From positions 1-51,777 of the forward strand of contig CAZAMB010000022.1 in assembly GCA_964486335.1 (NCBI GenBank): DNA of 51,777 bases, in the 5' to 3' direction. The DNA comes from CAZAMB01 sp964486335. GTDB lineage: Bacteria; Planctomycetota; Phycisphaerae; UBA1845. The notes beneath the pieces are model-generated. The model was not told where the DNA came from. It saw nothing but the letters and a program-made list of their open reading frames with translations, and ran no database searches. Position numbers and translations under genes: made by a program. Positions 6,948 through 14,982 of this stretch are shown piece by piece; position 1 is the first letter of the stretch; every line of letters starts with the position of its first letter.

Positions 6948-7232
6948 TCAGCCGACCAATGACCGGATGTGGTCGGCTGTCACCCGTTCGATCCTGATGG
7001 TTTTCAGGGGTTGGGTGTGACCGGCTACGACGTCGATGTCGCGTCTGGCGATGTTGAGCGCGTCGGCGAGGAAGCGGATCAGGGCTTCATTGGCTCGGCC
7101 TTTTTCGGGGGGAGCGGCCACGGCGATTCGCAAACGCCCCTGCCACGGACCCATGATCCGCGTGCGGGATGCGCCCGGGACGATTTTCACGAGCAACAGG
7201 ACGGCCCCTTCGACTTCGCAGAGGTTGAGCAT
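6948..7232 (-). CDS. YggU / DUF167 family protein
   Basis: 94 residues. The sequence from VKIVPGASRTRIMG through PEKGRANEALIRFLAD to VVAGHTQPLKTIRIE matches the conserved DUF167 (UPF0235) family, whose biochemical role is not established. The length is typical. The ATG at 7232 was chosen because homology starts just after it; sequence further upstream in this frame is not conserved in character. No clear ribosome site is visible. It converges with the STN-like gene, whose stop lies 51 bases away. Confidence 0.8.
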   Translation of the reverse strand: MLNLCEVEGAVLLLVKIVPGASRTRIMGPWQGRLRIAVAAPPEKGRANEALIRFLADALNIARRDIDVVAGHTQPLKTIRIERVTADHIRSLVG

Positions 7233-7387
7233 TTCGAGATTGTATCGTGTCGTCTTCCAATCCGGCGAACTCTGTACGGGTGAGAAGAAACAATCGGGCC
7301 CGTGATTGTTTAGGCGACGGGAACGCGCTGGCAGTCCGTGGTGAACGTGTAGAGTCGCTCCTTGTGGGCGGCGTCGACCGCGTTGGG

Positions 7388-7410
7388 GCGTCACCCACGA
7401 GGGGTGACGC
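7388..7410. repeat. Hairpin repeat GCGTCACCC / GGGTGACGC
   Basis: Perfect 9-bp arms with an ACGAG loop. This phrase is of a kind common between planctomycete genes (recollection, not a search). Confidence 0.7.
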
Positions 7411-7465
7411 TACATTGGTTTCCAGCGATTGGTGTTTCACCACAGGCTGTCAGGGCGGCCCTCCT

Positions 7466-7482
7466 CCGCCCCTCCGGGGCGG
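7466..7482. repeat. Hairpin CCGCCCC / GGGGCGG
   Basis: Perfect 7-bp arms with a TCC loop, followed by AAAAA. The A run lies on the wrong side for a plus-strand terminator. Confidence 0.55.
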
Positions 7483-7501
7483 AAAAAGGCAAGGGGGCGA
7501 A

Positions 7502-7552
7502 CCACGGGTTGCGCTTAGTTCGCCTTTTCGGCGAAGGGCGCTTCACCCGTGG
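7502..7552. repeat. Nested inverted repeat CCACGGGT ... ACCCGTGG
   Basis: Outer 8-bp arms CCACGGGT (7502-7509) and ACCCGTGG (7545-7552) enclose a second hairpin, TTCGCC (7519-7524) with GGCGAA (7530-7535). It is a complex palindrome of the interspersed-repeat type. Confidence 0.7.
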
Positions 7553-7704
7553 CCACACCCCCTGACCCCGTTGGGGCCGGGAAAGATTTTCACTGAAAGT
7601 GTCACGAACTCGTTGGAACTTCGTTTGGAGTAGAGGCTATCCCAAAACCGAACAACTGGACTTCGATGGGTTGTCAAACGTGAAGATCGTCCAGCTATTC
7701 GAGG

Positions 7705-7732
7705 GTCCGCGCGAACTGAAGTTCGCGGCTCG
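7705..7732 (-). repeat. Palindromic repeat, GAAC/GTTC form
   Basis: Reverse complement of the 28-base element at 4253-4280, without differences. It lies directly upstream of the cysteine-synthase-like gene, so it could affect its leader. Confidence 0.85.
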
Positions 7733-7761
7733 CAGGGTTTTGGGATAAGTCTTAGATTGTT

Positions 7762-8697
7762 GTGGGCACGGCGAACGACGTATTACAGGCCATCGGGAAC
7801 ACGACGATGGTCGAGCTTCGGCGGGTGGCGCCGGCGGATGGCGGGCGCGTGTTCGTCAAACTGGAATGGGAAAACCCGACGGGAAGCATGAAGGACCGAT
7901 CGGCGCAGGCGATGATTTCGCGGGCCGAGGCGGACGGGCGGTTGAAGGCGGGTGACACGGTCGTCGAATACACCGGGGGCAGCACGGGCACTTCGCTCGC
8001 CTTGATCTGTGTGGCGAAAGGCTACCGGCTTCGGATCGTCACATCCGACGCCTTCAGTCGAGAGAAGCTGGATCACATGGCAGCGATGGGCGCTGAGCTG
8101 ACGCTGGTGCCGAGCGAAGGCGGGCGCACCACGAAACAATTGATCCTGAACATGATCGAGGCGGCTCGGGAGTTGAGTCGCAAGCCGAGCACCTTTTGGA
8201 CCGATCAACTGAACAACCATGACAGCATCGCCGGGTACTTTCCGCTGGCCGAGGAAATCTGGAGTCAGACGCAGGGAAGGGTCGATGCGTTTGTGCAAAG
8301 CGTGGGGACAGGGGCGTCGTCGCGCGGCGTGGCGATGGTGTTGAAGCGGTACAATCCCAAGGTGCGGATCGTCGCGGTCGAGCCGGGCGAGTCGGCGGTG
8401 CTGCAAGGCGGAGAGGCCGGCCCGCATAAGATCGAGGGCGTCGGCATCGGATATACGCCGCCGCTTTGGGAGCCGGGTCTGATGGACGAAGTCGTCGCGG
8501 TTTCGACCGACGACGCGAAGGAAATGACGCGGCGGCTGGCGCGGGAAGAGGGGTTATTTGGCGGGACATCGTCGGGAGCGAACGTGATCGCGGCGATTCG
8601 CGTGGCGCAACAGTTGGGGCCCGGATCGCGAGTGGTTACGCTGATGGTGGATTCGGGTTTGAAGTATGTGAGTACGGATGTGTATCGCCAACGCTAG
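7762..8697 (+). CDS. PLP-dependent cysteine synthase family enzyme
   Basis: 311 residues. A fold-type II PLP enzyme of the CysK/CysM group: LQAIGNTTMVELRRV at the N-terminus, the PLP lysine in NPTGSMKDRS, a substrate loop EYTGGSTGTSLA, a glycine-rich phosphate loop SVGTGASSRG and GGTSSGANV near the C-terminus. The loops differ from classical O-acetylserine sulfhydrylase (EPTSGNTG, GTGGTITG), so the acceptor or donor may differ. The expected reaction type is beta-replacement giving cysteine or a relative. The start is GTG at 7762, supported by family N-terminus alignment only; no ribosome site is seen and a palindromic repeat lies 30 bases upstream. proC follows after 61 bases on the same strand. 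Confidence 0.85.
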   Translation: MGTANDVLQAIGNTTMVELRRVAPADGGRVFVKLEWENPTGSMKDRSAQAMISRAEADGRLKAGDTVVEYTGGSTGTSLALICVAKGYRLRIVTSDAFSREKLDHMAAMGAELTLVPSEGGRTTKQLILNMIEAARELSRKPSTFWTDQLNNHDSIAGYFPLAEEIWSQTQGRVDAFVQSVGTGASSRGVAMVLKRYNPKVRIVAVEPGESAVLQGGEAGPHKIEGVGIGYTPPLWEPGLMDEVVAVSTDDAKEMTRRLAREEGLFGGTSSGANVIAAIRVAQQLGPGSRVVTLMVDSGLKYVSTDVYRQR

Positions 8698-8758
8698 CCG
8701 ACCCATCATCGGAAAGCGAATCGGAAGGCGCGCCAAGCGTCGAATCAGGGAGCGTCAG

Positions 8759-9577
8759 ATGCTCGCACAATATGAAATCGGCGTGATCGGGGCCGGCAAC
8801 GCGGCCGAGGGGATCGTTCATGCGATCCTGCGGAACACAATTCTGTTTTCGGATCGCATCATCGCGTCGGATCCGTCGGAGGCACGACGGAAGCTGTTCG
8901 AGGATCGATTCCACATCGCGACGACGAACGATAATCGAAAGCTCGTCGAAAACAGCGACATTTTGATTTTCGCGGTGAAGCCCCAGCAATACGCGGCAAT
9001 GTGTCAAGATGTCGTTGATCTTGTTTGCGAGCGACACCTGGTTGTTTCGATCATGGCGGGCGTGTCGACGAAGTCGATCGAGGCGACATTTGACCCGCGA
9101 CCGGTGCGTGTCGTGCGTGCGATGCCGAATCTTCCGATTCACGTCGGCGCCGGGATGGCGGGCGTGTGTCGAGGGCGGTTCGCGCAGCCGGTCGATTTGC
9201 TGCGGGCTCAGCGCATATTTGACGCCGGCGGGCGGAGCGTCGTGATCGAGGACGAATCGCAGATGGACGCGATCACGGCGGTGTCGGGATCGGGACCGGC
9301 GTATTTCTATTATTTCGTCGAGGCGCTGACCGCCGCGGGAGAGCGCGTGGGACTGACGCGACCGATGTCGGAGATTCTGGCGAAACAGGTGTGCTTCGGA
9401 GCGGCGCGGATGATGCTGGAATCGGGCGAAGCGCCGGCGACGCTTCGAGCGAAAGTGACGTCCCCGGGCGGTACGACGCAGGCAGCCATTGAATCGATGT
9501 CGGCGAACAAGGTTTTTGAGCACATCGTTGAGGGGGTCGCGGCGGCACAGCATCGCAGTCAGGAACTGGGCCGATAG
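8759..9577 (+). CDS. proC: Pyrroline-5-carboxylate reductase
   Basis: 272 residues, of normal family length. It catalyses the last step of proline synthesis, reducing pyrroline-5-carboxylate with NAD(P)H in the cytoplasm. Visible features: Rossmann motif IGVIGAGNAAEGI at the N-terminus, ILIFAVKPQQY, RVVRAMPNLPIHVGAGM, the ProC signature region AVSGSGPAYFYYFVEAL, and KVTSPGGTTQAAI near the C-terminus. The ATG at 8759 was chosen because it begins just before the Rossmann motif and has GGGAGCG upstream; an in-frame start at 8678 adds only a basic unconserved stretch. Confidence 0.95.
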   Translation: MLAQYEIGVIGAGNAAEGIVHAILRNTILFSDRIIASDPSEARRKLFEDRFHIATTNDNRKLVENSDILIFAVKPQQYAAMCQDVVDLVCERHLVVSIMAGVSTKSIEATFDPRPVRVVRAMPNLPIHVGAGMAGVCRGRFAQPVDLLRAQRIFDAGGRSVVIEDESQMDAITAVSGSGPAYFYYFVEALTAAGERVGLTRPMSEILAKQVCFGAARMMLESGEAPATLRAKVTSPGGTTQAAIESMSANKVFEHIVEGVAAAQHRSQELGR

Positions 9578-9801
9578 GGTCGTTTAAGCAATCGGGCCGG
9601 CACTTCTTATCGATTTTATCCAATTGATTGCGTGGTTGGCGCGGGCGCGGATAATGAGCCTCGCTCAATTGCCGCGGCATGAGCGAATGCTGCCGACGGA
9701 AAGCCAATGACCAAGGCTTGCACCCGATGAGCACTATTCCCGGGCCGCAGCTGACGGAAGCGGAAATAGCCAATCCCGGCTCCATGGACAAGGTATCTCG
9801 A

Positions 9802-10842
9802 ATGGGCAGGAAGGATGGCCGAGTGAACTTGCGAAACGAGACGACAAGAGCGGCGGCGTTGCTGATTGGACTGGTCATAGCGGCGGGCAGCTGGTCGGCC
9901 AGGGCAGCGGAGCCGGCGCGGGTTCGGACGTTGACTTATGACTCGGCGCAAAAGGACTGGGTCGAGATTCCGCCGCCGCCAACGGGAACGGTCGACGGGG
10001 ACTTGTACGCGGTTCGTCGGTTGAACGCGGAGGGAAACCACGGCAAGGCGCTGACCGACGTGAAGAAGTTCATCAAGGAATACGGGAAAGCGGATTCGTC
10101 GTACCCGGAGGCACTGCTTGCCCAAGCCGACGCGATGGTCGGATTGAAACAGTTCGACAAGGCGCATGCGGTGTTGCAGGCGTTTCTCAACGAGTTCGGC
10201 GGGATGGACATCACGACGGAGGCGTTGCGCCTGGAGTTCGTGGTGGCGGATGCGTATTTGAGCGGAGTGAAACGGCGCGTATGGGGCATTTTCCGGCTTT
10301 CGGGCGTCGAGGAAGGGTACAAGATTCTCGATCAGATCGCGGCGGACCATGCGGACAGCAAATACGCGGAGATGGCGATCAAGGCCAAGGCGGATCACTT
10401 GTTTCGAACTGGCGATCATACGCTGGCGGAGATTGAGTATGCGCGGCTGCTGCGGAGTTTTCCGCAAAGCCGGTATCACGCTTACGCGCTGCGGCGGGCG
10501 GCGGATTCGGCCTTGGCGAGCTTTGCCGGGGCGGATTATGACGAGGCCGCTCTGATCGAGGCGCAAGAGCGATTCAACGACTATCGCACGCGCTACCGGG
10601 CGGAGTCGGATCGGAGCGACGTGGATCAGGTGCTGGTGGCGATTCGGGAGATGCTGGCGGAAAAGGCCTACCGGATCGGCGATTATTACGAGCGGACGGA
10701 CCACCTGAGTTCGGCGGTGTTTCAGTATCGGCTGGTGGTTCGGCAGTGGGCGGACTCGGTGGCGGGCGCGAAGGCGAAGTCGCGGCTGGAGCTTCTGGGC
10801 GTCGCGGAGACGGTTGATGCGGGCGCGAAAACGGAGCCGTGA
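9802..10842 (+). CDS. bamD: BamD/YfiO-like outer membrane assembly protein (TPR)
   Basis: About 346 residues. A signal peptide (AAALLIGLVIAAG, then SARA-AEP) is followed by helical TPR-like repeats such as YPEALLAQADAMVGLKQFDKAHAVLQAFL and YAEMAIKAKADHLFRTGDHTLAEIEYARLL, the pattern of BamD, which helps fold beta-barrel proteins into the outer membrane. No lipobox cysteine is visible, unlike typical BamD, so the symbol is tentative. Possible starts are ATG 9784, ATG 9802 and GTG 9823; 9823 has the best ribosome site (AGGAAGG) and 9802 an AAGG. It ends one base before the lptE ATG, so the two are probably co-translated. Confidence 0.75.
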   Translation: MGRKDGRVNLRNETTRAAALLIGLVIAAGSWSARAAEPARVRTLTYDSAQKDWVEIPPPPTGTVDGDLYAVRRLNAEGNHGKALTDVKKFIKEYGKADSSYPEALLAQADAMVGLKQFDKAHAVLQAFLNEFGGMDITTEALRLEFVVADAYLSGVKRRVWGIFRLSGVEEGYKILDQIAADHADSKYAEMAIKAKADHLFRTGDHTLAEIEYARLLRSFPQSRYHAYALRRAADSALASFAGADYDEAALIEAQERFNDYRTRYRAESDRSDVDQVLVAIREMLAEKAYRIGDYYERTDHLSSAVFQYRLVVRQWADSVAGAKAKSRLELLGVAETVDAGAKTEP

Positions 10843-10843
10843 A

Positions 10844-11368
10844 ATGAAAAGAACAGGGACGGGCATGGGCTTCGTTCGAGCGATCGGGGTCCTTTTGTTT
10901 TCGGTCGTTGGATGGGCGACGGTGGGATGCGGATATTCGACGAAACGTCCGTTTTCGACCGATATTCAAACGATTCACGTCGAAATGCTGGAGTCGAAGG
11001 AGTTTCGACGCGAGTTGGAGTTTCGGCTGACCGAATCCCTCATCAAGCGGATCGAGTTGGACACACCGTATCGGATCGCTCCGCGAAACAAAGCTGACGC
11101 CGTGCTCACGGGCGAGATTCTGAAAGTTGAGAATCGTACTTTTGGGAATGACTTCGACACGGATCGGCCGCGGGAGATCGGCTCGACGGTGATTGTCCGG
11201 TTTCGCATTCAGGATTTACGGAGCGGTGACATTCTGGTGGATCGCCCGCGATTCGTGTACCAGACGAGTTACATACCGCCGGTCGGCGAGACCTTCGCAC
11301 AGGGGATGACGCGGGCGATGGACGGAATGGCCGAGCAGATCGTTGAATCGATGGAATCGACATGGTAG
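10844..11368 (+). CDS. lptE: LptE-like LPS-assembly lipoprotein
   Basis: 174 residues. A hydrophobic leader ends in a lipobox-like GWATVGCGYST, with the cysteine followed by GYS as in LptE, the lipoprotein plug of the LptD translocon. The body has the LptE pattern: IQTIHVEMLESKEFRRELEFRLTESLIKRIE, then ADAVLTGEILKVENRTF and VIVRFRIQDLRSGDIL. The ATG at 10844 directly follows the upstream stop (TGA-A-ATG) and has GGAG at a good distance. Neighbouring bamD-like and ftsH genes fit an envelope role. The LptE fold is poorly conserved, so the assignment rests on pattern and context. Confidence 0.75.
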   Translation: MKRTGTGMGFVRAIGVLLFSVVGWATVGCGYSTKRPFSTDIQTIHVEMLESKEFRRELEFRLTESLIKRIELDTPYRIAPRNKADAVLTGEILKVENRTFGNDFDTDRPREIGSTVIVRFRIQDLRSGDILVDRPRFVYQTSYIPPVGETFAQGMTRAMDGMAEQIVESMESTW

Positions 11369-11433
11369 GCGAGCTATCATGGTTCAGGGGCGGGGTCGAA
11401 CACAATTAGCCGAAGATCGCAGGAGCGACGTTC

Positions 11434-13461
11434 ATGCCTGAAGGCGACCATGGTACACCGGAACAGCCCGGCAAGGGACCGGGCAAGCCCAACGGTCCGA
11501 ACATCAAGATGTCTCGGAACGTGGTGAGCTGGCTGATTCTGCTCGGACTGGCGATGGTGCTGGTCGCGCTGCTGAATCAGTCGTTGCCGCTCACGCCGGC
11601 GATATCCATCAGCGAATTCGACAAGCTGGTGAAGAACCATGAGATCAAGAAGCTTGTCCTGAAAGAAGACGGGGTGATCGAGGGGATGCGGAAGACGGTG
11701 GACGGCGAACCGAACGCCGTGCCGGGATTTCGACTCGACTATCCGCGGGAGGCGATCGACAAGGACTTCATGGACGAGGTGGTGTCGTCGGTGCGCGACG
11801 CGGGCGGCGAGGTGAAATATGAAAAACAGAACCAGCTTGTGCTGTTGCTGTTGAGCATGTTGCCGTGGATTCTGATCTTCGGGTTCGTGTGGTTTTTTCT
11901 GTTCCGGCAGATTCGCAACGCGAACGGACCGGGCGGGATGCTGGGGAGCTTCGGACGATCGCGGCACCGCGTGACGCAAAAGGAACACACGGGCATCACG
12001 CTGAATGACGTTGCGGGCATCGAGGAGGCCAAAGAAGAAGTTCAGGAGATCATCGAGTTTCTGCGGGCGCCGAAGAAGTTTCAGCGGCTGGGAGCGAGGA
12101 TTCCACGGGGCGTGTTATTGGTTGGCGCGCCAGGTTGCGGCAAGACGCTGCTGGCGAAGGCGATCGCGGGCGAGGCGGACGTTCCGTTCTTCTCGATCAG
12201 CGGGTCGGACTTTGTCGAGATGTTCGTCGGCGTTGGGGCGTCGCGGGTTCGTGACCTTTTCAAGCAGGCGAAGGAGAACTCGCCGTGCATTATCTTCCTC
12301 GATGAAATCGATGCGGTCGGTCGCAAGCGCGGGGCCAATTTCGGCGGCGGCGGACACGATGAACGTGAGCAAACGCTCAATGCGATTCTCGTGGAGATGG
12401 ACGGATTCGACACGAACTCGCAGGTGATCGTCATCGCGGCGACGAACCGGGCGGACGTTCTCGATCCGGCGCTCATCCGGCCGGGGCGCTTTGATCGACA
12501 GGTGTTCGTCCCGCTTCCGGACTTGCAGGGGCGATACGAAATCCTCAAGGTGCATCTCCGCAAGGTGAAGCTCGGCCCGACGATCGACATTCGTCGGCTT
12601 GCGCGGGGCACGCCGATGTTCAGCGGCGCGGAGCTTTCGGCGCTGGTCAACGAGGCGGCGATCGTGGCGACGCTTCGCAACAAGGAATTCGTCGATCAGG
12701 ACGATCTTGAAGAGGCGCGGGACAAGGTCCGCTGGGGTCGAGCGAAAAAGAGCGCGGTGGTGGACGAGCGTGATCGGCGGATCACGGCATATCACGAGGC
12801 CGGTCACGCGCTGATTCAAGCACTGGAGAAGGACGCCGATCCAGTTCATAAGGTCAGCATCATCCCGCGCGGTCCCGCAGGCGGAGCGACGTTTTCGCTT
12901 CCGGAACGGGATCGGATGGTGTACACGAGCGGGTATCTTCTGGCGACGATGCGGGTGCTGTTCGGCGGCCGGCTGGCGGAGCTTGTGTTCTTCAATGAGA
13001 TCAGCAGCGGTGCCTCGCAGGACATCAAGCAGGCGACGGAGATCGCCCGGCGGATGGTTCGGGAATGGGGTATGGGCGAAAACGTCGGGTTCATCTATTT
13101 CGGAGAGGATGAGAACCGGGCGGCGATGTTTGACCTTGGAATGCGCGACTATTCCGACAAGACGGCGGAAATGCTGGACACAGAGATCAAGCGGATTCTC
13201 GATTCGGCTTACGAGACGGCCCGACGGATGATCGTCGATCAGCGAGACAAGGTCGAAGCGATCGCCAAGGCGCTGCTCAAGTTCGAAACGATCACTGGCG
13301 AAGAGGTCAACGCACTGATTCGCGGCGAAACGCTGGAGCGCAAGTCGGTCTCCGATCTGCTGGACGGCGAAGGGGCGAAGGCGCCGATCGGAACGGCGCG
13401 ACCGATTCAACCGCAAGCACGATCCGGCCTGGGAACGGACCCACTGGCCCAACCGGGTTGA
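11434..13461 (+). CDS. ftsH: ATP-dependent zinc metalloprotease FtsH
   Basis: 675 residues, normal for FtsH, a membrane-bound hexameric AAA protease that degrades misfolded or regulatory membrane proteins. Two membrane helices (about 30-47 and 135-157) bracket the periplasmic domain. AAA motifs: Walker A GAPGCGKT (231-238), Walker B IIFLDEID (287-294), second region of homology ATNRADVLDPALIRPGRFDR. The zinc site is HEAGH (454-458). Walker A has Cys where most FtsH have Thr or Ser, a tolerated variant. AGGAG lies upstream of the ATG. A terminator-like hairpin overlaps the stop. Confidence 0.96.
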   Translation: MPEGDHGTPEQPGKGPGKPNGPNIKMSRNVVSWLILLGLAMVLVALLNQSLPLTPAISISEFDKLVKNHEIKKLVLKEDGVIEGMRKTVDGEPNAVPGFRLDYPREAIDKDFMDEVVSSVRDAGGEVKYEKQNQLVLLLLSMLPWILIFGFVWFFLFRQIRNANGPGGMLGSFGRSRHRVTQKEHTGITLNDVAGIEEAKEEVQEIIEFLRAPKKFQRLGARIPRGVLLVGAPGCGKTLLAKAIAGEADVPFFSISGSDFVEMFVGVGASRVRDLFKQAKENSPCIIFLDEIDAVGRKRGANFGGGGHDEREQTLNAILVEMDGFDTNSQVIVIAATNRADVLDPALIRPGRFDRQVFVPLPDLQGRYEILKVHLRKVKLGPTIDIRRLARGTPMFSGAELSALVNEAAIVATLRNKEFVDQDDLEEARDKVRWGRAKKSAVVDERDRRITAYHEAGHALIQALEKDADPVHKVSIIPRGPAGGATFSLPERDRMVYTSGYLLATMRVLFGGRLAELVFFNEISSGASQDIKQATEIARRMVREWGMGENVGFIYFGEDENRAAMFDLGMRDYSDKTAEMLDTEIKRILDSAYETARRMIVDQRDKVEAIAKALLKFETITGEEVNALIRGETLERKSVSDLLDGEGAKAPIGTARPIQPQARSGLGTDPLAQPG

Positions 13462-13470
13462 GGCTTTTTT
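13447..13470 (+). terminator. Probable rho-independent terminator of ftsH
   Basis: GCC-CAAC pairs with GTTG-A-GGC around a CGG loop (one bulged A), followed by six T. The hairpin overlaps the ftsH stop codon. Confidence 0.5.
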
Positions 13471-13817
13471 CTCAGAAGTCAGGCCATCAAGAATTGACAC
13501 CTCACTGTTGCGCGGGCGACCCGATTGAACATTGCGGGTGATGTGAACCGTCTTACCATTCATTGAATTCTTTTATTATCGGTCGGCCCGTCTTGGCAAG
13601 CCAACCATCCACCGGCTCGCTCCTGATTTCATTCCCCGCCCGTTGAAACACTCATTTAGAGTTGCTATAAATGGGGGTTCGGGGGATTGCAGTTCCGTCA
13701 GTATTGCGAATCTGGGATTCCGTGGAACAGCCTGACCTCAAGGAATGTCGCTCGGGGACGGGGTGTATCGGCCGGTGGAGGATGTGTTCGCATCCTTCGA
13801 GTAAAGAGGAGAGAGAA
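13471..13817. other. Intergenic region holding a promoter and long leader
   Basis: Apart from the promoter at 13643-13671, I see no gene or repeat. The leader between promoter and ATG 13818 is about 140 bases. Confidence 0.55.
13643..13671 (+). promoter_or_regulatory. Sigma-70-type promoter for the PEP-CTERM-like gene
   Basis: TTGAAA, 17-base spacer, TATAAA. This near-consensus arrangement lies about 150 bases before the ATG at 13818. Confidence 0.6.
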
Positions 13818-14531
13818 ATGAAGCGAAATCACGGACTGACTTTACTTGGGGTGGTGAGCGTCTTGAGCCTTGCGGGGTCGGCACGGGCCAATGTTCTCAC
13901 GATCACGTCCACGCCGCAGGAAAACACGGGAAGTTTCCTTCATAACGTTTTCCACACGGCGGACAGCAACGGCGGCGCGGGCGGCAGCATTCTGGCTTGG
14001 TTTGATCTGGACACGACGCAGTCGAGCACGTGGGATCCGGTTTCGGGCGCGCTGAGTCTGCATGTCAACGTGTATTCGGACGCGGGGCTGAGCAACCTGA
14101 TCGGCACGGCGCACGGCGTCCACGGTTCGGATGCGCTGGAAGGGTCCGATTTCAACGCGTTCGATAACTCGATGATCGGCGTGATTGACTGGAATATCGA
14201 CCTGACGGGGGCGAGCGCGTTCGCCACCTATATGACAGGCAAGCTTGGGGCGCAGCCGTCGGGCGGCTGGACGCTTGGACTCCAATATGCGGACCATAAT
14301 TATGTGACGTCCAGCCAAGGCTATCGAGCCAACTCGTGGGAAAACGGCGCGGTGACGCTGTGGGGCGCCGACGGAACGCGTCGGGCGAACGGGTACCAGT
14401 TCGACAACGCGATCTTGGGAACGGACCTTGTGTTCACCGCTCGCGCGGTACCGATTCCGGGCGCGATGGCGTTGGGCGCGATCGGGCTTGGGTTCGCCGG
14501 GCTGATCCGCCGACGCATGGGCGGTCGCTGA
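13818..14531 (+). CDS. Exported protein with PEP-CTERM-type sorting signal
   Basis: 237 residues. A signal peptide (HGLTLLGVVSVLSLAGSARA-NV) is followed by a beta-rich secreted domain of unknown function. The C-terminus is a tripartite sorting signal: VPIPGA, the hydrophobic helix MALGAIGLGFAGLI, then RRRMGGR. This is the planctomycete-style variant of PEP-CTERM, which is cleaved by an exosortase. No exosortase lies in this window. The ATG at 13818 has AGGAG just upstream; an in-frame start at 13671 lies inside the promoter and is rejected. With its own promoter and strong terminator, the gene is probably monocistronic and well expressed. Confidence 0.85.
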   Translation: MKRNHGLTLLGVVSVLSLAGSARANVLTITSTPQENTGSFLHNVFHTADSNGGAGGSILAWFDLDTTQSSTWDPVSGALSLHVNVYSDAGLSNLIGTAHGVHGSDALEGSDFNAFDNSMIGVIDWNIDLTGASAFATYMTGKLGAQPSGGWTLGLQYADHNYVTSSQGYRANSWENGAVTLWGADGTRRANGYQFDNAILGTDLVFTARAVPIPGAMALGAIGLGFAGLIRRRMGGR

Positions 14532-14561
14532 CGCAGTTCTCGATAGGCCAGAATCAACCAT

Positions 14562-14591
14562 GACGTCGGCGAATGCCGGCGTCTTTTTTTT
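14562..14591 (+). terminator. Rho-independent terminator
   Basis: Arms GACGTCGGC and GCCGGCGTC (one G-U pair) with a GAAT loop, followed by eight T, 30 bases after the stop of the PEP-CTERM-like gene. Confidence 0.85.
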
Positions 14592-14982
14592 GCAATCGCC
14601 GGGTCCGGAAAACAGCGCTGATGATTCCGCCCTTTCCCAAACGGACCCTTTGGTCTGCTCCATGAACAACTCGATTTGTTTTCGGGCGGCGGCCGGTGTC
14701 GCACTGCGCCCGCGAACAAATCGCGGCGACAGGGTCCGCATTTGGTGTTTCCCATCGGTGTCATATCGTGACACTTTTTGATTGGTTCCGGTTATTGGAT
14801 GCGGCGATGGGCGTCCGAAGATTCGGCGGGCGATTTGATCGTTTTTTCGCCATTTTCGGGCGAAATCGGCTACCCGGCGCAGGCCCGTTTCTGCGGCGAG
14901 TTATCCCGTCGATGCGTCAAGTGACGGACAATCGGAGACGATAGCGATACGGAACGGGGTTTCGGTCGGGGATCACTCAACG
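14592..14982. other. Gene-free stretch upstream of the HD-GYP gene
   Basis: These 391 bases lack any recognisable gene, repeat or clear promoter. The 5' region of the HD-GYP gene must lie here. Confidence 0.5.

Larger units (their letters stand above)
7233..7761. other. Gene-free stretch rich in hairpin repeats
   Basis: These 529 bases contain at least four separate palindromes (7388-7410, 7466-7482, 7502-7552, 7705-7732) of different families. I found no frame with recognisable coding content. Confidence 0.65.

Noticed and set aside
7466..7487. Rho-independent terminator
   Set aside because: The hairpin is followed by A on the plus strand and preceded by T on the minus strand, the wrong polarity for either direction, and no gene ends directly upstream.
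9616..10866. 416-codon open frame antisense to the bamD-like gene
   Set aside because: Arg/Pro/His-rich, low-complexity composition typical of the antisense of a high-GC gene. The plus strand has a signal peptide, TPR pattern and ribosome sites.
12115..13563. 482-codon open frame antisense to ftsH
   Set aside because: Lies opposite the highly conserved FtsH AAA and protease domains and shows no recognisable family of its own.
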